43,185 nt of DNA, from positions 1 to 43,185 of the forward strand of contig NZ_BCUG01000051.1 of the NCBI RefSeq assembly GCF_001591165.1. Direction: 5' to 3'. Positions 1-9,345 of the stretch are shown in pieces (within the stretch, counting starts at the first letter, position 1; each line of letters begins with the position of its first letter). The notes under the pieces were generated by a model, which was not told where the DNA came from, did not search any database, and saw only the letters and a program-made list of their open reading frames with translations. The DNA comes from Thauera butanivorans NBRC 103042. GTDB lineage: Bacteria > Pseudomonadota > Gammaproteobacteria > Burkholderiales > Rhodocyclaceae. The position numbers were made by a program, and so were the translations under genes.

Positions 1-121
1 ACCCGAACCGCTTCCCAAAAAAACAAAAGCACGGAAAACGCCGGAAAAACCCCACCCCCAATACCGCCTAAAGCCCCGCTACACCCAGCAATCAAACCCA
101 GGCGCCGCGAGAAAGATCGGC

Positions 122-149
122 ATTATAGACACCAAAAACAATCCGTCAA
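122..149 (-). promoter_or_regulatory. Sigma70-type promoter reading leftwards off the window
   Basis: On the minus strand there is TTGACG at 149-144, a 16-base spacer, and a perfect TATAAT at 127-122. Transcription would run toward position 1 and out of the window, so the gene it serves is not visible. The 258 bases left of the RND gene hold no convincing coding region. The sequence is AT-richer than its surroundings, as expected for a promoter. The hexamers are seen directly; the function is inferred. Confidence 0.55.
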
Positions 150-258
150 GATAAAAATCAACAGAAATATTGATCAGCCCATGAAACAGAAAACGCGCCA
201 GTCCATGAACAAGCAATCCGCCCGCCCCCCCCCAGCACGCAGCCCTGGCACGCCGCCA

Positions 259-3200
259 CTACGCCGCAGACACCACCGACAGCCTGAACCACAGCGCGTA
301 AAGCGACGGCACGAACAACAGCGTGATCGCCGTTCCCACCGCCACTCCGCCAATCAGCACATAGGCCAGCGGACCCCAGAAGGTGTCCAGCGTCAGCGGA
401 ATGAAAGCGAAGGCTGCCGCCAGCGCGGTAAGGATCACCGGCCGGGCCCGCTGCACCGCGGCTTCGACGACGCTGTCGAACGCTTCCATGCCTGCCTCCA
501 GATTGTCGGCAACCTGCTGGGTAAGGATCAGGGTGTTGCGCATCAGGATGCCCGCCAACCCGGTCAGGCCGAGCAGGGCAACGAAGCCGAAGGGCTGATT
601 GAACAACAGCAGCGCCAGCACCGCGCCGATCAGGCCCAGCGGCGCAGTGGCGACAACGATGAAAGTGCCGGAAAAGGATCTCATCTGCAGCATGATGAAG
701 ACCAGCATGAAGGCCACCATCGCCGGCTGCAGCTTCTGGATGGACGCATTGGCCTTGCCCGACTGCTCGACCGCACCGGAAATATCCAGCCGATAGCCCT
801 GCGGCAGCTCGGCGCGCAGCGGCGCCAGCGATTTCCACAATGCCTCGGTGACGTCGTTCGGCTGCGCGCCCTCGATTTCGGCCTGCACCGTCAGCTCGAA
901 CTCGCGGTTGTAGCGCTTGATCACCGGCTCCTCGAACCTGACTTCGATGCCGCCCAGCTGCCCGGCAGGCAGCTTGCGCCCATCGGGCGTGAGGATCTCG
1001 AGTGCCGACAGGCTATTGGCATCGAGCCGCTGCCCGCCGCTGGCGCCGCGTGCGACGACATCCACCGTGCGCACGTCCTGGCGGACCTGGGTCACGCGCA
1101 GGCCATCGAGCTGGAACTGCAGTTGCTGCGAGACGTCCTGCGGCGTCAGGCCGAGCAGCCTCAACCTCGCTTGGTCCATGGCGAGGTGCAGCACCGGGAC
1201 TCTTTCATCCCATTCCAGATGCGGATCGACCACGTGCGGGTTGGACGCCATGACTTCGCGCACCTGATGGGCGATACGGCGCAACGCCTGCGCCTCCGGC
1301 CCGACCACACGGAACGCCACCGGCCAGACGACGGGCGGGCCGAACAGCAGGCGGGACACCCGTACGCGCGCCTCGGGGAATTCGCCTTCTTCGATACGCC
1401 GCTGCAGTTCGGCCATCACCCGGGTCCGCGCCTCGACGCCTTGCGTCACCGCGATGATCTTGGCAAAGGCCGGATCCTGCGGCTCGGGGTTGGCAGACAG
1501 AAAGAAGCGCGGCGCCCCGCCACCGATGTAGCTCGACAGCGTTCGCACTTCGGGCATCGGCGCCAGGATCGCTTCCAGCTTGCGCACTGCCGCATCGGTG
1601 TTGCCGATGCTGCTGCCTTGCGGCAGATAGACGCTCACCAGCACCTCCGGCCGATCCGAACTGGGAAAGAACTGCTTCTGCACGAGCGTGATCATGCCGA
1701 CGACCGCCGCCGCAAGCAGCAGCACGGTCGTGAACACCACCGTCCTGCGCCAGTTGACGCACCAGGCGATGAGGCGGCGCAAGCGCCGGAACATCGGCGT
1801 CTGATATACGTCCGCATCGCCATGCGGATGCTCGTGCGCCACCTCGGGCAGCATCTTCACGCCCAGATAAGGCGCGAACACCACCGCCACCAGCCACGAC
1901 ACCAGCAAGGACACTGCCAGCACCCAGAAGATGTTGCCGGCGTATTCGCCCACCGACGAGCGCGCGAAGCCGATCGGCAGAAAGCCCGCCACCGTGACCA
2001 GGGTGCCGAACAACATCGGCGCCGCGGTCACGTTCCAGGCATGCGCAGCCGCATGCATGCGGCTCCAGCCCTGCTCCATCTTAACCAGCATCATTTCGAC
2101 GGCGATGATCGCATCGTCCACGAGCAGGCCCAGGCCGATGATCAAGGCACCGAGCGAAACCCGATCCAGATTGATGCCCATCAGCTTCATGGTCAGGAAG
2201 GTGATGCCCAGCGTCACCGGCACCGCGATCCCGACCACCAACCCTGCGCGCCAGCCAATGGCCAGCATGCTGACGGCCACGACCACGGCCACCGCCACCA
2301 GGAACTTGAGCTGGAACAGATTGACCGCGCTGGCGATGGCTTCCGACTGGTTGGTCAGCACCTCCAGCGACAGCCCCAAAGGCAGGCGTGCCCGCTCGGC
2401 TTCGATGAATTCGGCGAGATGCCTGCCCAGCACCAGGCCGTTCTCACCCTTGTTCATGACCGTGCCGAGCAGCAGCGCATCCTCGCCCCGCGAACGCACC
2501 AGATAGCTCGGCGGATCCTCGTAGCCGCGCTGCACGCTGGCGATGTCGCCGAGCCGGAACACCCGATCGCCCACCCGCAGCGGCACGGCGGCAAGCTGCG
2601 CTGGATCGGACAGATCCGCATCGAGCCGAAGATTCAGGCGCGGCCCCTCGGTCTCCATGCTGCCCGCCGGCAGCAGCCGGTTGTGGGCCGAGATGGCATC
2701 GAACACCGCTTGTGGCGACAGGCCCAGATTGGCCAGCGTCGCATTGTCGAACTCGAGGAACACACGCTCGGCACGCTCACCCAGCACCAGCGCCTTGTGC
2801 ACCCCGGGCACGTGCTGCAGGCGATCGCGGATCGCCTCGGCCTCCCGCGTCAGTTCGCGCATCGGCATGCCGGGCGCAGTCAGGGCGATCAGGCTGAAAT
2901 AGGTGTCGGCGAAATCCTCGTTGACGATCGGCCCGATGGCGCCCGCGGGCAGCCGGGCCGCCTCATCCTGCATGCGCTTGCGCACTTCGTACTTGAGATC
3001 GGGCACCTGCGCGGCCGGCGTGTAGTCGTGGAACTCGACCTGCAGGTTGGCCATGCCCGGGCGCACCGTGGTGATGATGCGATAGATGTTCTCGACCTCC
3101 TGGATGCGCTTTTCCAGCCGGTCGACCACCTGCTCCTGCATCTCCTGCGGCGTGGCGCCGGGCCAGACCGCATTGACCACCAGCACCCGCATGGTGAACG

Positions 3201-3324
3201 CCGGGTCCTCGGCGCGCCCCAGCGACAGGAAGGCATAGACCCCCGCCAGCACCGCCAGGATGAGAAAGAACAGCGTGACCGAGCGCTCGCGCACGGCGAG
3301 CGCGGACAGGTTGGGGAAGCTCAT
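259..3324 (-). CDS. Efflux RND transporter permease subunit
   Basis: A 1021-residue inner-membrane proton-driven pump of the RND (AcrB/MexB/TriC-like) superfamily, of full family length. The first membrane segment lies at about residues 13-32. The first porter domain follows (WPGATPQEMQEQVVDRLEK), then a bundle of membrane helices with the typical acidic proton-relay helix around GLGLLVDDAIIAVEMM. A second porter domain and a second helix bundle complete the repeat architecture. The start ATG overlaps the stop of the upstream adaptor gene by four bases (ATGA), so the two are translationally coupled. Together with an outer-membrane channel, not encoded here, they would form a tripartite exporter. 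The substrate cannot be told from sequence. A long plus-strand reading frame opposite this gene is a codon-bias shadow. Confidence 0.93.
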   Translation of the reverse strand: MSFPNLSALAVRERSVTLFFLILAVLAGVYAFLSLGRAEDPAFTMRVLVVNAVWPGATPQEMQEQVVDRLEKRIQEVENIYRIITTVRPGMANLQVEFHDYTPAAQVPDLKYEVRKRMQDEAARLPAGAIGPIVNEDFADTYFSLIALTAPGMPMRELTREAEAIRDRLQHVPGVHKALVLGERAERVFLEFDNATLANLGLSPQAVFDAISAHNRLLPAGSMETEGPRLNLRLDADLSDPAQLAAVPLRVGDRVFRLGDIASVQRGYEDPPSYLVRSRGEDALLLGTVMNKGENGLVLGRHLAEFIEAERARLPLGLSLEVLTNQSEAIASAVNLFQLKFLVAVAVVVAVSMLAIGWRAGLVVGIAVPVTLGITFLTMKLMGINLDRVSLGALIIGLGLLVDDAIIAVEMMLVKMEQGWSRMHAAAHAWNVTAAPMLFGTLVTVAGFLPIGFARSSVGEYAGNIFWVLAVSLLVSWLVAVVFAPYLGVKMLPEVAHEHPHGDADVYQTPMFRRLRRLIAWCVNWRRTVVFTTVLLLAAAVVGMITLVQKQFFPSSDRPEVLVSVYLPQGSSIGNTDAAVRKLEAILAPMPEVRTLSSYIGGGAPRFFLSANPEPQDPAFAKIIAVTQGVEARTRVMAELQRRIEEGEFPEARVRVSRLLFGPPVVWPVAFRVVGPEAQALRRIAHQVREVMASNPHVVDPHLEWDERVPVLHLAMDQARLRLLGLTPQDVSQQLQFQLDGLRVTQVRQDVRTVDVVARGASGGQRLDANSLSALEILTPDGRKLPAGQLGGIEVRFEEPVIKRYNREFELTVQAEIEGAQPNDVTEALWKSLAPLRAELPQGYRLDISGAVEQSGKANASIQKLQPAMVAFMLVFIMLQMRSFSGTFIVVATAPLGLIGAVLALLLFNQPFGFVALLGLTGLAGILMRNTLILTQQVADNLEAGMEAFDSVVEAAVQRARPVILTALAAAFAFIPLTLDTFWGPLAYVLIGGVAVGTAITLLFVPSLYALWFRLSVVSAA

Positions 3325-4370
3325 CGCGCCAGCTCCCGCACCTTCATGCCTTCGGTCAACAGATGGGTGCCCAGCGCCACCACGGAATCGCCCGTCGCCA
3401 GCACACCACGCACCTGCGCCAGCTCGCCGCCGATGCGCAGCACATCGACCGGCACGGCTTCGACGATGCCGTCGCGCACGCGCCAGACGCGCGCGCCCTC
3501 GCCACGCTCATTGAGCGCCGCGAGCGGCACGACGAAACCGCCTTCGGTCTGCTGTCCGACATGGAAGCGCGCACGCAGCACGGCGCCCAGCACCAACTCA
3601 TTCCGAGCCCCCTGCACCGTGTAACGCGCCCGCAGCGTGCGGCCCTGGGGTTCGACCGCGCCGGCCGTTTCACGCAGGACCAGCGACAAGCTCATGTCCC
3701 CGTCCAGCAGGGCAAGGCCTTCAGCCGGCGGCGCCACGCCTGCCGGAAAATGCACTTCGAGCTCCCGTTCGCCTGCCTGCGCCAGCAGCGCCACGCGCTG
3801 GCCGACGCCGACGACCTGGCCGGGCTCGCCCGCCACATCGACCAGCACACCCGCCGCCGGCGCCTGCAAGCGGGCATAACCCAGGGCGTTGCGCGCCTGC
3901 ACCAGGTGTGCCGCAGCCGCCTCCCGCCGTGTCTGCGCTTCGCGCCGGGCCAGTTCGAAACGCTCGGTGGCCTGCTCGCTGGTGAAGCTGCGCTCCCGCA
4001 ACTGCCTTGCACGCGCCAGGTCGGCAACCGCCGTGGTCAGCGCCGTCTCGGCCGCCGCCAGATCGGCTTCGGCCGCGCGTACGCCTTGTTCGAGATCATG
4101 GGTATCGAGCTGAAACAGCAGCTGTCCGGCCCTAACCTGCTCGCCCGCATCGACCGCACGGCGGACGATGCGCCCGCCGACCTGGAAAGCCAGCGGCGAC
4201 TCCACCCGTGCCCGCACCGTGCCGGACAGACCGAGATCGGCCGCGGCCGCCGCCCCCACTCGCGCCGTCCTGACGAAAGGCGGCGCCTTCTCTGCCTCTG
4301 GCAAGGGCGCCTTGTCACAGGCAGACAGCACCAATACACCAAGGGAAAACAAAAACGTCGAGCAGCGCAT
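3321..4370 (-). CDS. RND efflux periplasmic adaptor (membrane fusion protein), lipoprotein
   Basis: A 349-residue membrane-fusion protein that links the RND pump to an outer-membrane channel. The N-terminus carries a lipoprotein signal with lipobox LSAC, so Cys18 is probably lipidated and anchors the protein to a membrane. A biotinyl-lipoyl-like half follows (SPLAFQVGGRIVRRAVDAGE), then a helical hairpin rich in Ala, Glu and Arg at about residues 98-150, the second lipoyl half (LQAPAAGVLVDVAGEPGQVV), and a beta-barrel/membrane-proximal region. It is first in the operon and overlaps the pump gene by four bases. Its upstream region contains a GATAAT on the minus strand near 4443-4448 that may be a -10 element. 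Substrate is unknown. Confidence 0.9.
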   Translation of the reverse strand: MRCSTFLFSLGVLVLSACDKAPLPEAEKAPPFVRTARVGAAAAADLGLSGTVRARVESPLAFQVGGRIVRRAVDAGEQVRAGQLLFQLDTHDLEQGVRAAEADLAAAETALTTAVADLARARQLRERSFTSEQATERFELARREAQTRREAAAAHLVQARNALGYARLQAPAAGVLVDVAGEPGQVVGVGQRVALLAQAGERELEVHFPAGVAPPAEGLALLDGDMSLSLVLRETAGAVEPQGRTLRARYTVQGARNELVLGAVLRARFHVGQQTEGGFVVPLAALNERGEGARVWRVRDGIVEAVPVDVLRIGGELAQVRGVLATGDSVVALGTHLLTEGMKVRELAR

Positions 4371-4475
4371 GGCAGTTCCGTATCCGGGGCGAATCGTCCG
4401 ATCACATCGATCCAGGGCCGCCCTGTCCCTGGGAAGGGAAACATTATCCTTCTCTGATACAGCTTGCCACCCCGC

Positions 4476-4943
4476 TCACGGCTCGGGCGGCAGATAAAGG
4501 CTTTCCTTCACCTCTTCCATCACCACGTAGCTGCGCGACTCGGCTGCCGACGGCAGCTTGAGCAGGATGTTGCCGAGCAGGCGGCGATAGTCGCTCATTT
4601 CGGCAATGCGCGCCTTGATCAGGTAGTCGAAATCACCCGACACCAGATGGCATTCCATCACCTCCGGTACATAGGCCAGTTCCTTCTTCACGCGGTCGAA
4701 AGTGTCGTTCGACTTCGCCGACAGCTTCAGTTCGACGAACACCAGCAAGGGCCTGCCGAGGGCGCGCGGATCGACACGGGCGTGATAGCCGGTGATGACG
4801 CCTTCGCGCTCGAGACGGCGCACACGCTCGGTGCACGGTGTCGCCGACAGGCCGACGCGCTGGGCCAGCTCGGTCATCGACAGCCGCCCTTCCTTCTGCA
4901 ATAGATCGATGATCTTCCGGTCCACGCGATCGAGCTCGCGCAT
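4476..4943 (-). CDS. Lrp/AsnC family transcriptional regulator
   Basis: A 155-residue feast/famine regulator. The N-terminal winged helix-turn-helix spans about residues 5-60, with recognition region ELAQRVGLSATPCTERVRRL. The C-terminal RAM/AsnC ligand-binding domain follows (GDFDYLIKARIAEMSDYRRLL). The length is normal for Lrp. The gene is divergent from dadA-alr. In known bacteria Lrp-type proteins control dad operons in response to alanine or leucine, so local control of dadA is the natural inference. An inverted repeat in the shared 132-base intergenic region is a candidate operator. It could also act globally; sequence alone does not decide. Confidence 0.92.
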   Translation of the reverse strand: MRELDRVDRKIIDLLQKEGRLSMTELAQRVGLSATPCTERVRRLEREGVITGYHARVDPRALGRPLLVFVELKLSAKSNDTFDRVKKELAYVPEVMECHLVSGDFDYLIKARIAEMSDYRRLLGNILLKLPSAAESRSYVVMEEVKESLYLPPEP

Positions 4944-4970
4944 TTCGCTACCCTCGCCGAAAAACAGCAG

Positions 4971-4997
4971 GATGAATGATTGATTTCACCATTCATC
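4971..4997. promoter_or_regulatory. Inverted repeat between lrp-type gene and dadA; candidate Lrp operator
   Basis: GATGAATG at 4971-4978 and its exact complement CATTCATC at 4990-4997 are separated by 11 bases. The whole 4944-5075 gap is AT-rich compared with flanking genes. Downstream toward dadA there is an extended -10-like TGCCTAGACT (5031-5040) without a good -35, which would fit an activator-dependent promoter. A TATAAA on the minus strand (5008-5003) may serve the regulator gene. The site assignment is inference from position and symmetry. Confidence 0.45.
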
Positions 4998-5075
4998 ACA
5001 TGTTTATAAGTGAAAAACACTGCTTGAACTTGCCTAGACTGCATACATCCAACGGCAATCGGGCAGGAGCCAGCC

Positions 5076-6380
5076 ATGCATGTGATCGTACTCGGAAGCG
5101 GCGTCATCGGCACCACCACGGCGTGGTATCTCGCCCAGCGCGGGGCTCGCGTGACCGTGCTGGAACGCCAGCCCGGCGCCGCGCTCGAAACCAGCTTCGC
5201 CAACGCCGGCCAGGTATCGCCCGGCTACTCGACGCCCTGGGCGGCGCCCGGCATTCCGCTGAAGGCGCTCAAATGGCTGCTCCAGCGCCACGCCCCGCTC
5301 GCCATCCGTGCCGACGGCAGCCTGTTCCAGTTGCGCTGGATGCTGCAGATGCTGACCAATTGCAGCGCGGACCGCTATGCGCTCAACAAGGAACGCATGA
5401 TGAGGCTGTCCGAGTACGCTCGCGACTGCCTGCGCACACTGCGCAGCGAAACCGGACTCCATTACGAGGAACGCAGCCTCGGCACCCTGCAGTTGTTCCG
5501 CAGCCAGGCTCAACTGGACGCAGCCCAGCGCGACATTGCCGTGCTGCAGGAATGCGGCGTGCCTTTCGAGCTGCTGAGCGCCGCGGAGCTCATCGGCGCC
5601 GAACCGGCGCTCGCCCGCAGCCGCAGTCCGCTCGCAGGCGGCCTGCGGCTGCCGAACGACGAAACCGGCGACTGCCATCTGTTCACCACCCGGCTCGCCG
5701 ACATGGCACGAAAGGCCGGCGTGGAATTCCGCTTCGGCGTCGATATCCGCGAAATCCTGACCGGTGGCGGCGGCGTGATCGGCGTGCGCATCGGCGCGCA
5801 CGGCCAGGTGCTGGCGGCAGACCGCTACGTGCTCGCGCTGGGCAGCTATTCGCGCCAGATGGCCGCCGGCCTGGGCCTGGATCTGCCGGTCTATCCGGTC
5901 AAGGGCTACTCCCTGACCCTACCCTTGGCCGACCCCGATGCTGCCCCACGATCGACCGTGCTCGATGAAACCTACAAGGTCGCGGTGACGCGCTTCGACG
6001 AGCGCATCCGCGTCGGCGGCATGGCCGAGCTGGGCGGTTTCGACCTGCGCCTGAATCCGCGCCGCCGCGAAACGCTCGAAAAAGTGGTGACCGACCTGTT
6101 CCCGCACGGTGGCGACATCGCCAGCGCGCAGTTCTGGACCGGCCTGCGGCCAATGACGCCGGACTCGACCCCGATCATCGGCGCCACGCCCTACCCCGAG
6201 CTGTTCATCAACACCGGCCACGGCACCCTGGGGTGGACGATGTCCTGCGGTGCCGGCGCGCTCCTCGCCGACTTGATCACCAGCCGGCAGCCGGCAATCC
6301 GCCATGACGACCTCGGCCTGCGCCGCTATGGCCGCGAAGCCGTGCGACGCGCACAAGGCCTGAGCCTGTCGCCGGCCTGA
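5076..6380 (+). CDS. dadA: D-amino acid dehydrogenase (D-alanine dehydrogenase)
   Basis: A 434-residue FAD-dependent, membrane-associated dehydrogenase that oxidises D-alanine and other D-amino acids to keto acids and passes electrons to the respiratory chain. The N-terminal Rossmann motif is [20 protein letters not shown], with the acid at the end of strand two (VLERQ). The DadA signature region [14 protein letters not shown] and the C-terminal FAD-contact region [20 protein letters not shown] are present. Length matches E. coli DadA (about 432). A ribosome site AGGAG precedes the ATG by about six bases. It lies 82 bases ahead of alr and is divergent from the Lrp-type gene, forming a complete L-alanine to D-alanine to pyruvate catabolic unit. 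Confidence 0.95.
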   Translation: MHVIVLGSGVIGTTTAWYLAQRGARVTVLERQPGAALETSFANAGQVSPGYSTPWAAPGIPLKALKWLLQRHAPLAIRADGSLFQLRWMLQMLTNCSADRYALNKERMMRLSEYARDCLRTLRSETGLHYEERSLGTLQLFRSQAQLDAAQRDIAVLQECGVPFELLSAAELIGAEPALARSRSPLAGGLRLPNDETGDCHLFTTRLADMARKAGVEFRFGVDIREILTGGGGVIGVRIGAHGQVLAADRYVLALGSYSRQMAAGLGLDLPVYPVKGYSLTLPLADPDAAPRSTVLDETYKVAVTRFDERIRVGGMAELGGFDLRLNPRRRETLEKVVTDLFPHGGDIASAQFWTGLRPMTPDSTPIIGATPYPELFINTGHGTLGWTMSCGAGALLADLITSRQPAIRHDDLGLRRYGREAVRRAQGLSLSPA

Positions 6381-6462
6381 GGCAGGCATCGCAGACCATC
6401 CGCATTGCGGCGCGCTGCAGTTGGGCGCACCATGTGCGCCCCGCCTCCACTGGATTGAAACG

Positions 6463-7524
6463 ATGCGCCCCGCCCGCGCCCTGATCGATCTCGCCGCTCT
6501 GCGCCACAACTACCGTCTCGCCCGCACGCGCCATGGCACGTCGGCGCTCGCCGTGGTCAAGGCCAATGCCTACGGCCATGGCGCGGTGCGCTGTGCCCAT
6601 GCCCTGGCAGGAGAAGCCGACGGCTTCGCGGTGGCCTTCCTCGACGAAGCGCTGGAGCTGCGCGCAGCCGGCATCACCGCCCCGATCCTGCTGCTGGAAG
6701 GCGTGTTCGATGCGCTCGAGCTGGCGGATGCCGTTCGCCACGAACTATGGGTGGTGGTCCACCACGAAGCCCAGCTGCGCATGATCGAGACCACCCCGCT
6801 GGCAATGCCGCTGCATATCTGGCTGAAGGTCAACAGCGGCATGAACCGCGCCGGCTTCGTCGGCGCCGACGTCGCCGCTGCGTGGCAACGGCTGCAGGCG
6901 AGCGGCAAGGTGCGGGAGATCACGCTGATGACGCACTTCGCCCGCGCCGACGAGCCGCAGGTCGTCTCCACCGCCGAGCAGCTCGAATGCTTCGAAGCCG
7001 CCACCCGGGGCCTGGCCGGCACCCGCAGCCTGGCCAACTCCGCAGCCATCCTGGGCTGGCCCCGGGCACACCGCGACTGGGCGCGCCCGGGCATCCTGCT
7101 CTACGGCGCCGATCCGATGCCCGGCGAGGCCAACGGCCTGCAGCCGGTGATGAGGCTGGAAAGCGCGGTGATGGCGGTACGCGAGATCGAAGCCGGCGAC
7201 GCGCTCGGCTATGGCGGCCGTTTCGTCGCCGAAAGGCGCACGCGCGTGGGGCTGGTGGCGATGGGCTATGCCGACGGCTATCCGCGCAGCGTGCCCGACG
7301 GCACGCCGGTCGCCATCGACGGCCAGCCGAGCCGCCTGATCGGCCGCGTGTCGATGGACATGCTGACGGTGGATCTCACCGATCTGCCCGCGGCAGGCAT
7401 CGGCAGCCGGGTGGAACTGTGGGGCCGGCAAGTGCCGGTCAACCGCGTCGCCGCAGCGGCGGGCACCATCGCCTACGAACTGCTGTGCAACGTCAAGCGG
7501 GTGCGCTTCAGCTACCAGGACTGA
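6463..7524 (+). CDS. alr: Alanine racemase (catabolic type, dadX-like)
   Basis: A 353-residue PLP enzyme interconverting L- and D-alanine. The PLP lysine lies in the family motif VVKANAYGHG near residue 35. The second catalytic tyrosine region MGYADGYPRSVPDG and the C-terminal GRVSMDMLTVDL are intact. An in-frame TTG at 6421 would add 14 residues without family support, so the ATG at 6463 (MRPARALIDL) is preferred. The gene follows dadA in the same direction with an 82-base gap. That suggests a dadAX-type operon supplying D-alanine for DadA. It may also provide D-alanine for peptidoglycan if no other racemase exists in the genome. Confidence 0.94.
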   Translation: MRPARALIDLAALRHNYRLARTRHGTSALAVVKANAYGHGAVRCAHALAGEADGFAVAFLDEALELRAAGITAPILLLEGVFDALELADAVRHELWVVVHHEAQLRMIETTPLAMPLHIWLKVNSGMNRAGFVGADVAAAWQRLQASGKVREITLMTHFARADEPQVVSTAEQLECFEAATRGLAGTRSLANSAAILGWPRAHRDWARPGILLYGADPMPGEANGLQPVMRLESAVMAVREIEAGDALGYGGRFVAERRTRVGLVAMGYADGYPRSVPDGTPVAIDGQPSRLIGRVSMDMLTVDLTDLPAAGIGSRVELWGRQVPVNRVAAAAGTIAYELLCNVKRVRFSYQD

Positions 7525-7532
7525 CGCAACCA

Positions 7533-7555
7533 GGTGGGCAGTAGTGCTGCCCACC
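7533..7555. terminator. Hairpin between convergent alr and ccmI
   Basis: GGTGGGCAG (7533-7541) pairs perfectly with CTGCCCACC (7547-7555) around a five-base loop. It fills the 40-base gap between the alr stop and the ccmI stop, so it can end transcription from both sides. There is no T-run on either strand, so it is not a classical intrinsic terminator. Confidence 0.6.
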
Positions 7556-7564
7556 GGACAGCAA

Positions 7565-8791
7565 TCACGGCCGCACGCGGTCGATCTTCACGATGATTCC
7601 GCTGGCATCCGCGGCGACGGGCAGGGCCGAACTTTCGAGATCGCCGCTGTCCGCGGTGGCATTGCCGCTCCTGGAAACGCGGGCACCGACGACGACCCGC
7701 TCGGCCAGCGGTCCATCATTGCCCATCATCATCGCCGCGCCGTCGAACGAGAAATCCCGCGGCAGTTCGCCAGCCTTGAAGCGCAGCGCCGCCAGCGGCG
7801 GACCGCCGCCTTCGTTGCGGGCGAACACGAACACCACGTCGTCCGGCTTCAACTGATCGAGCAGCGCCGCGTCCACTTCGAGGCGGCCGGACAGCGACAG
7901 CCGGCCACCATCCACCGCCGGCGCGGCTGCAGCTTCGGCCTGCGGCGGCATGCCCGCCTTGGCCCGCGCCTCGTTCACGCTGGCGCGGACGCCGCGGGCG
8001 ACGTCCTCGCCCGGCGGAATCTGCTCCAGGATTTTCTCCCAGTGCGCGGCGGCAGCCATGTAATCGCCTTTCTGGTAAGCGGCCGTGCCGGCCAACGCCA
8101 GCGCCTTGGGATGTGCAGGCGCGATCGCCAGTGCCTTCGCCGCCAGCTCTTCGGGCTCGCCCACCACCGTGCCTTGCGTCGCGGCGACGACATCGGCCCA
8201 GTCGGCATACACATCCGGCTCGTTCGGCTCCAGTTTCGACAGCTTCTCGTAGGCCACGACCGCCTTCGGGAAGTCCTGCAGCACCGTATAGGTACGGGCC
8301 AGCATCATCCAGCCTTCGGCGTTGTCCGGCTCCTGCTGCAGGCGGGCTTCCAGCTTGCCCACCATGTCGGCGATCTGCTCCTTGGAGAAACCCTGCTGCT
8401 CAACCACATTGGCAGGATCCAGCCCCTCCGGCTCACCGAAAGCCAGGTAGCCGGCCACCGCCAGCACCGGCACGCTCAGCGCCAGGGCCACGGCCCAGCT
8501 GCGCTCGGCGCGGGTGTCGGCGCTCTGGGCCCGCTCGGCCGCAGCCTCGCCTTCTTCCAGCGCCCGCCGCTCGACTTCCTCCCGGCTCTTTGCGTGGGTG
8601 GCGGCATCGATCCGGCCGGCGGCGAGATCGGCATCCAGTTCGGCCAGTTGTTCGCGCAGCACGGCCAGCACCAGTTGGCTCTGCTCCGCCTGTTCGCGCT
8701 GTGCGCGGCCGCCGGCGCGGAACAGCGGCGGCAGGATCCAGAGCAGGGCACCGGCCACCAGCAGGCCGGCAAGAAGAATGAAGGCGGTCAC
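7565..8791 (-). CDS. ccmI: Cytochrome c maturation protein CcmI (TPR)
   Basis: A 408-residue inner-membrane protein that holds apocytochrome c for haem ligation by CcmF/CcmH. Two N-terminal membrane helices are visible (FILLAGLLVAGALLWILPPL and a second near residue 95), with a heptad-like cytoplasmic loop between them. A periplasmic tetratricopeptide region follows (AEGWMMLARTYTVLQDFPKAV and similar repeats). The C-terminal domain resembles the apocytochrome-binding domain of CycH/CcmI. Translation starts at GTG; its GTGA overlaps the ccmH stop. It is the last gene of the ccmABCDEFGHI operon and converges on alr. Confidence 0.92.
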   Translation of the reverse strand: MTAFILLAGLLVAGALLWILPPLFRAGGRAQREQAEQSQLVLAVLREQLAELDADLAAGRIDAATHAKSREEVERRALEEGEAAAERAQSADTRAERSWAVALALSVPVLAVAGYLAFGEPEGLDPANVVEQQGFSKEQIADMVGKLEARLQQEPDNAEGWMMLARTYTVLQDFPKAVVAYEKLSKLEPNEPDVYADWADVVAATQGTVVGEPEELAAKALAIAPAHPKALALAGTAAYQKGDYMAAAAHWEKILEQIPPGEDVARGVRASVNEARAKAGMPPQAEAAAAPAVDGGRLSLSGRLEVDAALLDQLKPDDVVFVFARNEGGGPPLAALRFKAGELPRDFSFDGAAMMMGNDGPLAERVVVGARVSRSGNATADSGDLESSALPVAADASGIIVKIDRVRP

Positions 8792-9345
8792 GAACGGGAC
8801 TCCGGAGATTCAGATGAGGACTGCTTCGCATCACCGGCAAGCAGTTCGCGGGCACGGCGGCGCTCGGCCTCGCTCAGGCCATGCACGGCGGCAAGTTCGC
8901 CCTGGCGCCGGCGCAGCCGCCAGGCCAGCCAGCCTGCACCGCCCACCAGCAGCAGTACCGGACCGCCCCACAGCAGCAGGGTCGTGGCCTTGAACGGCGG
9001 GTCGTAGAGCACGAAATCGCCATAGCGGGCCACCAGATAATCGACCACGTCGCTCTTGCTGTGGCCGGCGGCGAGTTGCTCGCGCACCTGGTCGCGCAGA
9101 TCGACCGCGAGCGGCGCGTTGGATTCGGCGATCGACTGATTCTGGCACACCAGGCAGCGCAGCTTGTGCGACAGTTCCATCACGTCGGCTTCGAGCTGCG
9201 GATCGGCCGCCACGGTAGGCGCGGCACCCGGCCCGGCGCTTTGCGGCGGCATCGCAGCCTGCTGCGCGGCGGCGGGCAATGCCGCCGCCAGCAGCACGGC
9301 AACGGCCAGCCGGCGGAGAGGTTTCACGAACATTTCAGCCCGCAC
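8788..9345 (-). CDS. ccmH: Cytochrome c maturation thiol-disulfide protein CcmH
   Basis: A 185-residue membrane-anchored periplasmic protein that reduces the CXXCH cysteines of apocytochrome c. The signature LRCLVC with the following QNQSIAESNA is present, after an N-terminal signal segment (LAVAVLLAAALPAAAQQ). A C-terminal membrane helix (TLLLWGGPVLLLVGGAGWLAW) follows. The GTG at 9345 is chosen because GGAGG lies six bases upstream. An ATG at 9333 is an alternative that would begin just after the ccmG stop. The gene overlaps ccmG at its start and ccmI at its end. Confidence 0.92.
   Translation of the reverse strand: MRAEMFVKPLRRLAVAVLLAAALPAAAQQAAMPPQSAGPGAAPTVAADPQLEADVMELSHKLRCLVCQNQSIAESNAPLAVDLRDQVREQLAAGHSKSDVVDYLVARYGDFVLYDPPFKATTLLLWGGPVLLLVGGAGWLAWRLRRRQGELAAVHGLSEAERRRARELLAGDAKQSSSESPESRS

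Noticed and set aside
158-838. Minus-strand frame beyond and within the RND 3' end
   Set aside because: Out of frame with the permease and of low complexity; no support as a gene.
181-3624. Plus-strand open frame of 1147 codons opposite the RND genes
   Set aside because: It is antisense to a clear RND permease. Its composition (His, Arg, Gln rich) is typical of a GC-bias shadow, and no domain is visible.
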